This document shows, one piece after another, positions 51,008-60,667 of a stretch of DNA of 64,000 bases. Position numbers and translations under genes: made by a program. The stretch's first letter is position 1. Every line of letters begins with the position of its first letter. The notes beneath the pieces were generated by a model. The model worked only from the letters and a program-made list of their open reading frames with translations. It searched no databases and was not told the origin of the DNA. Source of the DNA: Syntrophus aciditrophicus SB (GTDB taxonomy: Bacteria; Desulfobacterota; Syntrophia; Syntrophales; Syntrophaceae); the NCBI RefSeq assembly GCF_000013405.1, contig NC_007759.1, positions 434,001-498,000 of the forward strand, read 5' to 3'.

Positions 51008-51039
51008 AGAGGGGCTTAACCTTTCGGCCAAGCCCCTCT
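51008..51039 (-). terminator. Hairpin after bamF
   Basis: AGAGGGGCTT (51008-51017) pairs with AAGCCCCTCT (51030-51039). A T run is lacking on the minus strand, so it could act as a partial terminator or 3' stabiliser. Confidence 0.5.
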
Positions 51040-51091
51040 CCATGTGAATATTGTTTCCATTGTTGATACCCGGAATCAATATTTCTGCATT

Positions 51092-51931
51092 TTATGCAGT
51101 TGCTTCCTTGCTCTTTTTGACGACCGCTCGCTGGCCTTCAGGCAGAGGGGGCGGAGCAGGCTGGCCGACCAGCTTCACGATGGCGCTGAATTGAGGCGGA
51201 CAGGCTGCAAAGCATGCCCCGCAGCGGATACACTTGTCCTGCTCAATGATGTGAACCTCCTTCTTGGCGCTGATGATCGCATCCATCGGGCATCTCCGCG
51301 CGCAGGTCATACAGGCCTGGCACTTTTCCGGATCAATATAGTATGAGATCTTCTCGCTGAATAACTTCTCCACGTCCTCCGTGGTGAAAAGCTTCTCCAC
51401 ATCCTCGTGATTCGTCAGCTGCTTCGCCAGCTTCTCATTCGTCATGATCTTGATGTAGGGGACCTGCCTGATCAGTTCGGCAAGACGGGCGTCAAGATCC
51501 TCCTTCCCGATTCCCTCCATCACGCCAAGAGGACCGAGTTCCTTGATCTTCTTGACAAAACTGTTCACGTGTTCCGTGTAAAGGTTCGCTTCCGCACCGG
51601 ACATGAAAGCCATCCGCAGGCGCTCGGGGTTTAGCCCGATGCGCTCCAGCAGCTTCTTTGTCAGAGCCACCATGTTCTGCGCGTGATAATTCCCGTTCGT
51701 GATGTAATTGCACTCGCCGAGATGACAACCACCTACGAACACCCCGTCACATCCGTCGGCAAAGGATCGTAATATATGGGTAAAGTCCACCCGTCCCGTG
51801 CACATGACACGGACAAGCCTCATTTCTGATGTATATTGCAGTCTGGAAACTCCAGCCAGGTCAGCGGCGCCGTATGCTCACCAGTGGCACACGAAACCGA
51901 TGATCCGGGGCTTAAATCTAAGATCAGCCAT
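51092..51931 (-). CDS. bamF: BamF, MvhD-like selenoprotein of class II benzoyl-CoA reductase
   Basis: GGAAGGAGAG precedes ATG 51931. The product begins MADLRFKPRIIGFVCHW, then an in-frame TGA (51880-51878, residue 18), then AYGAADLAGVSRLQY and on to MRLVRVMCTGRVD. In MvhD/BamF proteins the residue at this place (CNW-C/U-xYGGAD) is Cys or selenocysteine, so the TGA is read as Sec. Total length is 279 residues. The MvhD domain (VGGCHLGECNY) is followed by two [4Fe-4S] motifs (CQACMTCARRCP, CIRCGACFAACP). BamF passes electrons between BamE and other Bam subunits. Frames starting at ATG 51823 miss the first 36 codons. Confidence 0.9.
51843..51855 (-). promoter_or_regulatory. Candidate SECIS hairpin of bamF
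   Basis: On the minus strand CUGGA-GUU-UCCAG forms a 5-base stem with a GUU loop, starting 22 bases after the UGA (51880-51878). Position and loop composition suit a bacterial SECIS element, although the stem is short. Confidence 0.5.
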
Positions 51932-51973
51932 TCTTCTCTCCTTCCTAAGTTCTTCTTTGTTCCTGCTTCCTTC

Positions 51974-54900
51974 TCAGTCGACTTCGACCGACACCTGCTC
52001 CGGTACGATCGCGTCTATCTGGGCCAGGAGTTCATCCTCGGTATAGTGCCTCAGGGAAATCGCTCCGGTCGGACACATGGCGTTGCACAGACCATCCCCC
52101 TTGCAGAGAACGGGATTCATGGTCGCTTTCCGGCCCTGCTTGGTCTCGCGCATTTCGATGGCCCCGTAAGTACAGACCGACGCGCAAGCCCCGCAGCCCA
52201 TGCACCTCTTCTCATCCACCTCGCAGACGGAACCCGAGGCGGTGACCGTGTCGCGGGACAGAAGGGTGATGACCCGGCCCGCCGCACCATACGCCTGGTT
52301 GATCGTCTCATTGATGTGCTTGGGATATTGAGCCAGCCCACAGAGGAAAACACCGTCCGTCGCAAATTCCACCGGACGCAGCTTCACATGGGCTTCCTTG
52401 AAGAAGCCGTCCAGGCTCAATGTCACCTTGAACTGATTCGCCACTTCCCTGGTCGCTTCCGAGGGAAGCACCGCGGCCGACAGAACAAGGTGATCCGCAT
52501 CCAGGGCAAGACCCTGACCCAGAATCGGATCGAGAACACTCACCCGCAGCACCGGCTTCCCTTCCTCCACAACGGCTTCCACCTCGGGGGCGGTCTCCGG
52601 CTCATAGCGGATAAACTTGACATCATTCTCCGAAGCCTGCCGGTAATAATCCTCGGCAAACCCGTAAGTCCTCATATCCCGGAAGAGGATGTAGATATCC
52701 TTCGCGGGATTCTTCTCCTTGAGCTTCAGGGCATTCTTGACCGCATGACTGCAGCAGATCCGGGAACAGTAGTTCCGGTCTTCGTTCCGGCAGCCCACAC
52801 ACTGGATCATCACCAGGCTCTCGCCATTGATGACCGCTTCGTCGCCCCGGGCAATCTTTTCTTCCAGCTCCAACTGGGTCATCACCCGCTCGTCCTGCCC
52901 GTAAAGGTATTCCGTGGGCTTGTATTCCTCGGCGCCGATGGCGATGACGGCGGCCCCGTGTTTGATCTCCGCGGGACCTCTTTCCGAAGTCACCCTGGTG
53001 ACGAAATTGCCGATATAACCCGTCGCCTCCGTGATGGTGGCCCCGGTGTAGACATGAATCAGCTGATTCCCGTAGACCTTCTGGATCAGGTCTTTCAGGT
53101 AGGCCTGGACATCCATCCCTTCCAGCGTGGTGTGAATCCTTCTGGCGTTTCCGCCCAACTCCTTCTCCTTCTCCAGGAGGTAGACCTCATGACCCTGTTC
53201 GGCGATGGAAAGGGCGCAAACCATGCCGGCAACACCGCCGCCGACGATGAGCGCATTGTTGTTCACCGGCAGGTCAAATTCCTGCAGGGCCTGCAGACGA
53301 CGAGCACGAGCCACGGACATCCGGAGGAGATCCTTGGCCTTCTGGGTCGCTTCTTCTTTTTCCTTCGCGTGAACCCAGGAGTTGTGCTCCCGGATGTTGG
53401 GCATTTCATAATAATACTGGTTGATCCCCGCCTCGCGAACGGTATCCCGGAACAGGTTCTCCAGGGTTCGCGGCGAGCAGGCGGCGACGATCACGCGGTT
53501 GATCCCCTTCTCCCGGGTCATGTCGGTGATCTCCTGGGCGGAGTTCGTCGCGCAGGAGAAGAGCTGCTCCTGCGCGTAGACCACGTTGGGCAGCGTCAGG
53601 GCGTACTCCACGACCTCGGGGACGTTGACGATCCGACCGATGTTCGCGCCGCAATGGCAGACGAAGACGGCGATCCTCGGCTCTTCCCCGGAAACATCCT
53701 TTTCCTCGGGATAAACCCTTTCCCTGGACAGGTTCCCCCGCCGGTAGTCCAGAAGCTCGCCGCACTGGGAGCCGGCCCCGCTGGCGCCGAAAACCGACTC
53801 GGGAATATCCAGCGGCCCCTGGAAGCCTCCACTGACAAAAATCCCGGGCCGGCTGGTCTGCAACGAATTGCGGGGATCGACCTTGCAGAAATTATGTTCG
53901 TTCAACTCGATGCCGAACTTCTCCGCCATCGCCTTCACCTCCAGCGGAGGAGCCAGACCGACCGACAGAACCACCATGTCGAATTCTTCTTCCTTGACCC
54001 CTTCATCAGGCGTGGAATACCGGACGAAAACATTCTTCGTGACCGGGTCCTCTCGAACGATGGACACATAGCTGCGAATGAACCGGATCCCGGGAAGGGC
54101 CTCCGTCCGGTCGACGTAGCGCTCGAAATCCTTCCCATAGGAACGCACATCGTTATGGAAGATCGTGCACTCCGCATCGGGGTCGTGATCCTTCGTCAGG
54201 ATGGCATGCTTCTGACTGTAGGTGCAGCAGACCATGGAGCAGTAGCTGTTCTCGCCCTCGGTCACCCGTCGGGAGCCGACACAGGAAAGCCACGCGATTT
54301 TATGGGGATGCTTCAGGTCGGAGGCGCGCAGGATCTCGCCCCCATAGGGACCGGTGGCGCACAGCAGCCGCTCGAAGTCCATGCCGGTGACCACGTTGGC
54401 AAACTCCCCGTAATGGTATTCCTTGCTCAGCCGGGGATCGAACGGCTCAAGACCTGCCGACAGGATGATGGCCCCCACATTGACCTCCATCTGCTCGGGA
54501 ACCTGACTGAAGTCGATGGCGTCCTGCTTGCACACGGCTTCGCAGATCCGGCACTTGTCCTCCTTCAGGTAAAGGCAGCTCTCATCAATGTATGTCACCA
54601 GGGGAATGGCCTGGGCGAAGTACACATGAACCGCCTTGTTCTTTGATATCTCCTGATTGTAGACATCGGGATAGACGACCGGACAGTACTCCACGCAGGT
54701 AGTACAGCCCGAGCACTTGTCCTCGATGATGTATCTGGGTTTTTTCGTCAGTGTGACCTTGAAATCTCCCACCTCCCCGGCTACACGATCCACTTCCGTG
54801 TAAGTCAGGACCTCGATATTCGGATGCCGGCCGACCTCGACCAGTTTAGGTGCGAGAATTCACATGGAGCAGTCATTGGTGGGGAAGGTCTTGTCCAGCT

Positions 54901-55045
54901 GGGCCATGTGCCCGCCAATGCTGGGCGACTTCTCCACCAGGTAAACCTTGAAACCGGCGGTGGCCAGATCTAAAGAGGCTTGAATGCCGCTGATCCCGCC
55001 GCCGACGACCATTACATCTCCAAAATTACTGTTTGCTTTTTCCAT
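51974..55045 (-). CDS. bamE: BamE, double HdrA-like selenoprotein of class II benzoyl-CoA reductase
   Basis: ATG 55045 opens [21 protein letters not shown] (FAD site 1). At residue 62 an in-frame TGA (54862-54860) follows NDCSM and is followed by [18 protein letters not shown], exactly where HdrA proteins have Cys or Sec (NDCSMxI). Reading it as Sec gives one 1,023-residue protein. Then come ferredoxin-like cysteines ([11 protein letters not shown]), HdrA core ([18 protein letters not shown]), a second FAD module ([28 protein letters not shown]) and two C-terminal [4Fe-4S] motifs ([22 protein letters not shown]). It is thus a fused HdrA-HdrA. BamE is the presumed flavin site of electron bifurcation. 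Confidence 0.92.
54836..54856 (-). promoter_or_regulatory. Candidate SECIS hairpin of bamE
   Basis: Four bases after the UGA (54862-54860), minus-strand CUCG pairs with CGAG and ACC with GGU, with a bulged C and apical loop UAAACU. The distance is short but within the range of bacterial SECIS elements. Confidence 0.5.
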
Positions 55046-55076
55046 TTATATCAACCTCATCGGATGTGATGATTTC

Positions 55077-56234
55077 CTAAATCAATTCCGAAATCACTTC
55101 CGTGATCTCTTTAACCTCGATCCTGTCATCCAGACCCATGGTGACCCGGCTGTCCTCGAAGTTGGTGATGCAGTACGGACAGGCGGTGACCAGCACCTCC
55201 GCCCCGACATCGACCGCCTGATCGATCCGCAGATCGCAGAACCGCTCTCCCTTGATCGTCTCCATCCAGATCCGACCGCCGCCGCCGCCACAGCACAGAC
55301 TGGCGACATGGTGTTCCGGCAGTTCCGTAAACTCCAGACCGGGTACGGCCTGCAGAACATTGCGGGGCTCGTCGTAGATGCCGTTGTGCCGCCCCAGGTA
55401 ACAGGGATCATGCCAGGTGACCTTCTTCTCATACACCTTGTCCGGATCAAGCTTAAGCCGTCCCTCGCCAATGAGCTCGGCCAGGTACTGGGTGATGTGA
55501 ACGATCTCGAAGTTCACCCTGAATTCGGGATACTCGTTCTTGAAGGTATGGTAGCAATGGGGGGACGAAACAAGAATCTTCTTCACACCCGCATCGATAA
55601 AGGCCTTGATGTTCTCCTTCGCCAGGCGCTGGAACACCTCCTCATCGCCTGCCTTGCGGATGCTCTCGCCACAGCAGACTTCCTTGTCGCCCAGGATGCC
55701 GAAATCCACCCCGGCCGCCTGCAGAATCCTGGCTGTGGCAACCGCGACCTTCTTCATCCGCGGGTCATAGCAGGCATAGCAGTCGGGAAAATACAGAATC
55801 TCCATCCCCTCGGCAAAAGGCTTCACATCCAGGCCCCTGGCCCAGTCCGCTCGCTTGCCCCGCTCCTCGTTCAGCGGGTTCCCTGAACCGACAAGGCTGC
55901 CTCTGATGCTCTTGATCGGCTGTACGGAATGGGGAAATACGCCGTACTCCGTGGCAATCCTGCGCAGGGCAACCCCGGATTCGATCTGTTTTACGTCCCG
56001 CGGACACTGCTGGGGACATCTTCCGCAGGTGGTGCAACGCCACATCTCTTCACTCTCAATGTCCGTCAGGCCGAACGTGGCCTCGCGGACGATCTTGCGC
56101 ATGCTGAACTGCCGCACCTTGTTCCAGGGACAGACGGCATCGCACAAGCCGCATTGGAAACAGCGTTTGAAGGCGTCTCCACCGTGCGCTTTAACTTCCT
56201 CTATAATTTCCTTGAAGGGGGCTATAGTCTCCAC
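55077..56234 (-). CDS. bamD: BamD, HdrD-like iron-sulfur protein of class II benzoyl-CoA reductase
   Basis: Start is GTG 56234 with GGAAGGAAA just upstream. The 385 residues comprise two [4Fe-4S] motifs (CFQCGLCDAVCPW, CTTCGRCPQQCP) in the first 80 residues and two CCG domains typical of HdrB/HdrD/GlpC (VCCGESIRKAG ~200 and SLCCGGGGGRIWME ~310, with DPCYLGRHNG between), which hold non-cubane clusters. In the Bam complex this subunit links the BamBC active-site module with the HdrA-like BamE. The gene lies 24 bases after bamC and 31 bases before bamE. Confidence 0.88.
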   Translation of the reverse strand: METIAPFKEIIEEVKAHGGDAFKRCFQCGLCDAVCPWNKVRQFSMRKIVREATFGLTDIESEEMWRCTTCGRCPQQCPRDVKQIESGVALRRIATEYGVFPHSVQPIKSIRGSLVGSGNPLNEERGKRADWARGLDVKPFAEGMEILYFPDCYACYDPRMKKVAVATARILQAAGVDFGILGDKEVCCGESIRKAGDEEVFQRLAKENIKAFIDAGVKKILVSSPHCYHTFKNEYPEFRVNFEIVHITQYLAELIGEGRLKLDPDKVYEKKVTWHDPCYLGRHNGIYDEPRNVLQAVPGLEFTELPEHHVASLCCGGGGGRIWMETIKGERFCDLRIDQAVDVGAEVLVTACPYCITNFEDSRVTMGLDDRIEVKEITEVISELI

Positions 56235-56257
56235 CGGTTTCCTTCCTTTTTCCTTTT

Positions 56258-56818
56258 TTATTTTTTCGATTCGACGGATTCGCCCTTTTTGGCTACCCGG
56301 GCGGCAGTATCCAGGACCTTCTGCAGGCCGTATTTGTCCACCATGGCTAACAATCCGGTCTCCACGTCCTCCATCTCAATCCCTTCCTCGACTTCCTCTT
56401 CCCGCTCCTCGTAAATCAGGGCGTCATTAAGGCACCACTTGACACAGAGGGGAACTTCCTGGGGAGGGTCGTCTTCACACATATCGCATTTGAGCGGAAG
56501 GCCGGAATCGGGTTCATGGAAAATGTCCCGGGACGGGCAGGCCGCCCGGCAGAAGGCGCACTCTTCGTACTCCCTGCCGTCAATGACATAGACGTCTCTG
56601 CCCATGCACTCGGCGGCTGTATACTCGCCGGCATAAACGGGAAGATACAGGTCGTTTCTCACGTCGCGATACATCCGGATGCGCGACCTCTCCGGATTGA
56701 TGGTGCTGTACTTCGGAGTGGAATGGAAGGCGGAGCAGATCATCTCGCATGCCCGGCAGCCATTGCATTTCGACTCGTCAATCTTGATCGTCTTTATTTT
56801 TTTCTTTATCTTGGCCAT
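56258..56818 (-). CDS. bamC: BamC, iron-sulfur electron-transfer subunit
   Basis: Start at ATG 56818, one base after the bamB stop (TAA-A-ATG), preceded by AGAGAGG. The 186-residue protein is a DMSO-reductase-B/HycB-like ferredoxin with four cysteine groups: CNGCRACEMIC, CAFCRAACP, CDMCEDDPP and CVKWC, sufficient for several [4Fe-4S] clusters. BamC forms the BamBC heterodimer and feeds electrons to the tungsten cofactor in BamB. The acidic and lysine-rich C-terminal ~50 residues are a low-complexity extension. Confidence 0.88.
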   Translation of the reverse strand: MAKIKKKIKTIKIDESKCNGCRACEMICSAFHSTPKYSTINPERSRIRMYRDVRNDLYLPVYAGEYTAAECMGRDVYVIDGREYEECAFCRAACPSRDIFHEPDSGLPLKCDMCEDDPPQEVPLCVKWCLNDALIYEEREEEVEEGIEMEDVETGLLAMVDKYGLQKVLDTAARVAKKGESVESKK

Positions 56819-56819
56819 T

Positions 56820-58793
56820 TTAGAAAATACCTCTCTTCTCAAAGTCTTCAGCAACGAAACCCAGATCCAGTGACTCCAGAGACTCTTTTGTCGGAATGCC
56901 TTCCGTATCCCAGCCCTTGTATGCCTGGTAGCCTTCCAGAAGCTGCTTTTCGTATTCGGGAAGTCTCTTTGCCCAGTGATCTTCAGGCGGCATATCGTCG
57001 ATCTGCCTCCAGCCTCTGCGGACGTTGTTGGCCCGGATTAACTGACGATCCCTCTTGGTGATCTTGATCAGCTCTTCTTCGCTTATATCCATTCCGGTCG
57101 CCGCGGAGATGATTTTCGGGTAATTGTGAATATGATAAGGGGGCTTCAGGTGGAATGCCGAGATTCCGGTGCAGACCCCGCACATGTCGTCGATCAGGTG
57201 CATCCTCTCCATCCAGTCCACGATCTCAAAGATTTCCGGGATGCCCGGGAAATACGGCAGGGCGTGTTCGCCTTTCATCTCCCAGAGCTTGAACCACTCC
57301 TTGAACCGGTCATCGGGAACCTGGAACCAATCCTTCACATACGCCTCTCTGTCCTCCGGCTTGGAGTAAGGCATCTGGGGCCACTGCCCTTCAATCTGGG
57401 TGATGTTCAATTTTTCGTTGGTGCAGTACATCAGGTAGTAAATGGGGTTGACAGCGCCAAGCTTGAGCGGCGCCTGCTCATGTTTCCGAATGTTGTTGTG
57501 GGCGTATTTTTCCGCGCCCTTGCCGATCGTTTTGCCCGCCCAGTAGGTGCCGTCGGCGAAGATGTTGCCGATCCCTTCCCGGCGGACGATGCGGTCCAGC
57601 ATCCAAAGGAATCTTCCCGCATTATCTTCCGGACAGGGAGGATAGGCATCCGTTCCGGCAAAATCTTCCTCGGTCAGAATCCCGGCTTCCTTCAACTCAA
57701 AGGCGTAGGCAACGACCTGGGGACAGGAAAATCCGTCCACGCCATACTCGATGGCCTTTCCCGCGGTCTGGAGACCCCACTCCAGGTCGTCCACGAAGGC
57801 GCCCATGGCGTAGGTCAGTTTCGTGAAGCATTTCATCATGTAAGCGGCGACTCCCGGAACGGAGATCAACGCACCGCATTTGATCGGACAGTTGTAGCAG
57901 CTGATCAACCGCTTCCGCGCGCTAAGCTGCTGCCTGGTCCACGCCTCCTCGATTTCAGGGGTCCAGAAATTCTTTCTCCGAACACGGGAATTTCCCCAGG
58001 AGAAGTTCTCCGTGTGCCACTTTTCGTCACATTCCAGCATCTCCTGCGGAGACCCGAGAATGGCCATGATGGGCATCATCTTGGGAATCGGATTCTCCTG
58101 CCGCCACCACATGTACTCCATCTGCCAGTTGTTGATCTCGATCAGTTCGGCCGGACGGGCCACATTGAGGTCCTTGGTTCCCCGAATGGCGATCGCCTTG
58201 ATTCCCTTGTCTCCCATGACGGCGCCCAGTCCCAGACGGCTGGCGCTGGACCGGCCCTGTTCGATGGAGGCAAAAAAGACCCTGTTTTCACCGGCCAGCC
58301 CGATGGCCGCCACGTGAGCCCGCGGTTCCTTCAATTCCTGACGAATCAGTTCCTGAGTTTCCACGGAGCCTTTGCCGGACAGATGGGATGCATCCCGGAT
58401 TTCCACCTTGTCATCCTTGATCCAGATGTAAACCAGTTTCGGGGACTTGCCGCGGAAGATGATCTTGTCGTAGCCGGCGTACTTCATTTCCGGCGAAAAA
58501 AATCCGCCCATCATCGAATAGGCCACGAAATCCGTCTGGGGCGAAACCGATGTAATCATGGTGCGGTTCGCTCCGGGACAGGACGTGCCGCATAAGAGTC
58601 CCGAACTGAAGATGAGCAGATTCTCCGGATCGAAGGGCTTGACTTCAGGACCGACCCTGTCCCACATGATCTTCGAGGATGTCCCCACGCCCCCAAGTAA
58701 AAATTCCGTGTCTTTCGGGTCCGTCTCGACCCTCTCAACGTTGCCTGTGGTTAAATCAATCTCCAAATTGTACCCAGTTTCTGAATACCTCAT
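56820..58793 (-). CDS. bamB: BamB, tungsten active-site subunit of class II benzoyl-CoA reductase
   Basis: A 657-residue member of the aldehyde:ferredoxin oxidoreductase family, of the length and start (MRYSETGYNLEIDLTTG) typical of BamB. Seen in order are LLCGTSCPGANRT and AAIGLAGENRV (bis-pterin cofactor environment), IEQGRSSASRLGLGAVMGDKGIKAI, the cluster ligands ISCYNCPIKCG (~305), KHEQAPLKLGAVNPIYYLMYCTNEK and the C-terminal DDMCGVCTG. BamB carries out the two-electron dearomatisation of benzoyl-CoA to cyclohexadienoyl-CoA. It is first gene of bamBCDEF. bamG, bamH and bamI are not found next to the operon. Confidence 0.9.
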   Translation of the reverse strand: MRYSETGYNLEIDLTTGNVERVETDPKDTEFLLGGVGTSSKIMWDRVGPEVKPFDPENLLIFSSGLLCGTSCPGANRTMITSVSPQTDFVAYSMMGGFFSPEMKYAGYDKIIFRGKSPKLVYIWIKDDKVEIRDASHLSGKGSVETQELIRQELKEPRAHVAAIGLAGENRVFFASIEQGRSSASRLGLGAVMGDKGIKAIAIRGTKDLNVARPAELIEINNWQMEYMWWRQENPIPKMMPIMAILGSPQEMLECDEKWHTENFSWGNSRVRRKNFWTPEIEEAWTRQQLSARKRLISCYNCPIKCGALISVPGVAAYMMKCFTKLTYAMGAFVDDLEWGLQTAGKAIEYGVDGFSCPQVVAYAFELKEAGILTEEDFAGTDAYPPCPEDNAGRFLWMLDRIVRREGIGNIFADGTYWAGKTIGKGAEKYAHNNIRKHEQAPLKLGAVNPIYYLMYCTNEKLNITQIEGQWPQMPYSKPEDREAYVKDWFQVPDDRFKEWFKLWEMKGEHALPYFPGIPEIFEIVDWMERMHLIDDMCGVCTGISAFHLKPPYHIHNYPKIISAATGMDISEEELIKITKRDRQLIRANNVRRGWRQIDDMPPEDHWAKRLPEYEKQLLEGYQAYKGWDTEGIPTKESLESLDLGFVAEDFEKRGIF

Positions 58794-59459
58794 AATTTTC
58801 TTTACCCCTCTATCTATAAATGTTCTTTAAACGTCACTTACGTTTCCTGCTTCCTGATTTGTGCAAAAAACAACTGACATCCGGCTGTTAGTTGGAAACG
58901 AATGGCTTTTTAGATTGTCCGGCAGACCGAGGTTCAATTCCATGGTCTGTTGATTCTGTCCATCAAAACTGGAACAGTAGAATTAAGGGTTATGTCACAC
59001 CTTGAATACATCAAAAAAAATTGCTCCAATTGAGCAGACAAAATACATTTTCATCTTTAGTTACAATAGGTGTCAACATGTAGCCATATCGTAATTACTT
59101 TGTCAAGAGAAAAAGTGTCTTTTTTGAATATGTCCATGCATTATTTAAGTAAGAAATATCGTGATTTTTTCCCGTAAAACAGGAGTGGAAGATCGGGAGG
59201 GGAGGGTGAATTTATCCGGATAAAATTCAATCTGTCCGTCCTGCAGGGAGCGAACTTAGAATAGGCACATTATCTGGGGGAGAAGAGGCCTGAAGGACTT
59301 ATTAAGTTACAATACAGAAACGAAACAGCCGCCATCGAAGAAAAGTGAAATTGCCGCTGACAACGGGATCAGTCCTTGTTCTGGCGGGGGGCAGGCGGTA
59401 TCCCAATTTCTGCATGATGGCATGCATCCTGCACAATCAGGGGAGCTAAACACAAGGGA
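58794..59459 (-). other. Promoter region of the bam operon and 3' flank of the next gene
   Basis: About 670 bases, AT-rich near 59000-59200. An inverted repeat TGCTC-CAATT-GAGCA lies at 59022-59036, ~230 bases upstream of bamB, and could be an operator. No -24/-12 or strong -35/-10 could be assigned with confidence. Confidence 0.45.
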
Positions 59460-59981
59460 CTATTTCACCCCGATATTCTCGAGGTATTGCTTCACGCTTC
59501 TTATGGTTGAGATGAACATCCTGGATCCGGTCATTACCGTGAAGACGTCATCCCTGTTGCCGCAGGCATTCGCAAATTCCGGCCCGATGACGACCGCCGG
59601 TTCAGGGGCGTCGAGTTTCTGCTGCAGGGCGCTGACGTACGTGTCCAGGCGTTCCCTGAGAACCTGAAAGTAATCGATGGACTGACCGGCAAGCAGTCCG
59701 AATGTTTCGGACAGGCTTTGCGAAAAATTCTGAATAGCCTGCCAGTAGCACGCGCCGATCAGATCCTTTTGCGGGGAGTTTCCCAGGTAATAGGGAACGG
59801 CCCAGCCCACGCTGATGATTTTCAGGATCTGCAGTTCGTATTCGACGGAGCTGCGCTGAATGTCGGCCGATTCATCAAGGTGCGTCATCAGCGCCTTGAC
59901 GTCGTCACGTTCTACGGCGAAATTGAAAAGATCTTCCGCTGCCTTCTCGATGCCGGATTTTTGTTCTGATAAATTTTCCAT
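59460..59981 (-). CDS. Helical protein of unknown function
   Basis: AGAGGATC before ATG 59981 decides the start over ATG 60020, giving 173 residues. The protein is almost all helical and acidic (GIEKAAEDLFNFAVERDDV, VLRERLDTYVSALQQKLD), without membrane segments. One Cys-containing site (ANACGNRDD) has no clear function. The gene is monocistronic and reads towards the bam operon promoter. No family is recognised. Confidence 0.6.
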   Translation of the reverse strand: MENLSEQKSGIEKAAEDLFNFAVERDDVKALMTHLDESADIQRSSVEYELQILKIISVGWAVPYYLGNSPQKDLIGACYWQAIQNFSQSLSETFGLLAGQSIDYFQVLRERLDTYVSALQQKLDAPEPAVVIGPEFANACGNRDDVFTVMTGSRMFISTIRSVKQYLENIGVK

Positions 59982-60338
59982 AGTGAAGATCCTCTTACAT
60001 GGAAACGAAATTTCCATCAACCTTTTTAAATTTTACGGTGTCGTAAAACATTCTGTTGCCGTGTCGTGGATTATTGTCTATCGCATAGTCCAACCGGGGA
60101 ATTGATGATCAGGGACTGAACGGTTGTTTTTATTGAAATACTGCGCCGCAGTTACGCAATATCCCGCATACAATCCCTCCTCTGATTCACAAAAACGAGT
60201 CGGCCGGTAGATACAATGAAGGGCCTTATGAAGATATGGATCATGGTCGCGGCTGAAAGATCATGCTAAGATGTCCCCTGTATGGGGAAATGTCGGTCTG
60301 GAAGAATTCAGCCCCTGTTACATGAATGGAGAGGTGAG
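59982..60338 (+). other. Intergenic region with divergent promoters presumed
   Basis: About 360 bases between divergent small genes. No RNA gene or clear motif was found. Confidence 0.45.
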
Positions 60339-60617
60339 ATGAAAAAAGTACTTATATTCCTGATGCTTTGCATGATGTTTGCCGGGTGCGCCAATGCCCG
60401 GAAATACGCCAACCTGTCTTCCGGCGTCATCGGATGCAACCCTGATGAGATAGATATCGAGCATGCGACTCTGATCGCTGTCGGAGGCGTTCACAGCTGG
60501 GAAGCGATCTGTAAGGGAAAGCGGTATGTCTGCAGGTATCAGTCGACATCCGGCGTGCAGTGCGTGGAGAAGTTCATTCCCTTCGTACCCGAAGGAAGCC
60601 CTTCCGACACCCGATAA
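60339..60617 (+). CDS. Small lipoprotein of unknown function
   Basis: GAGAGGTGAG selects ATG 60339; the 92-residue product begins MKKVLIFLMLCMMFAGCAN, a good lipoprotein signal with Cys at ~17. The mature part has four Cys (GCNPDEI, ICKGKRYVCRY, VQCVEK), which could form two disulfides in the periplasm, and the pattern HSWEAICKGKRYVCR resembles small outer-membrane lipoproteins of proteobacteria. No specific role can be given. Confidence 0.65.
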   Translation: MKKVLIFLMLCMMFAGCANARKYANLSSGVIGCNPDEIDIEHATLIAVGGVHSWEAICKGKRYVCRYQSTSGVQCVEKFIPFVPEGSPSDTR

Positions 60618-60667
60618 TGATGAGGATAATCTTACGCGATCAGACAGAAATCGGTGAAATGGAATTG

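Noticed and set aside
51836-54646. 936-codon plus-strand frame
   Set aside because: Antisense to bamE and bamF; low-complexity composition and no motifs, while the other strand encodes conserved proteins.
54794-54859. A frameshift or pseudogene in bamE, suggested by the break between two open frames
   Set aside because: The two frames are the same frame interrupted only by one TGA at the known Sec position of HdrA; selenocysteine explains it better.
57126-58595. 489-codon plus-strand frame
   Set aside because: Antisense to bamB, no domain.
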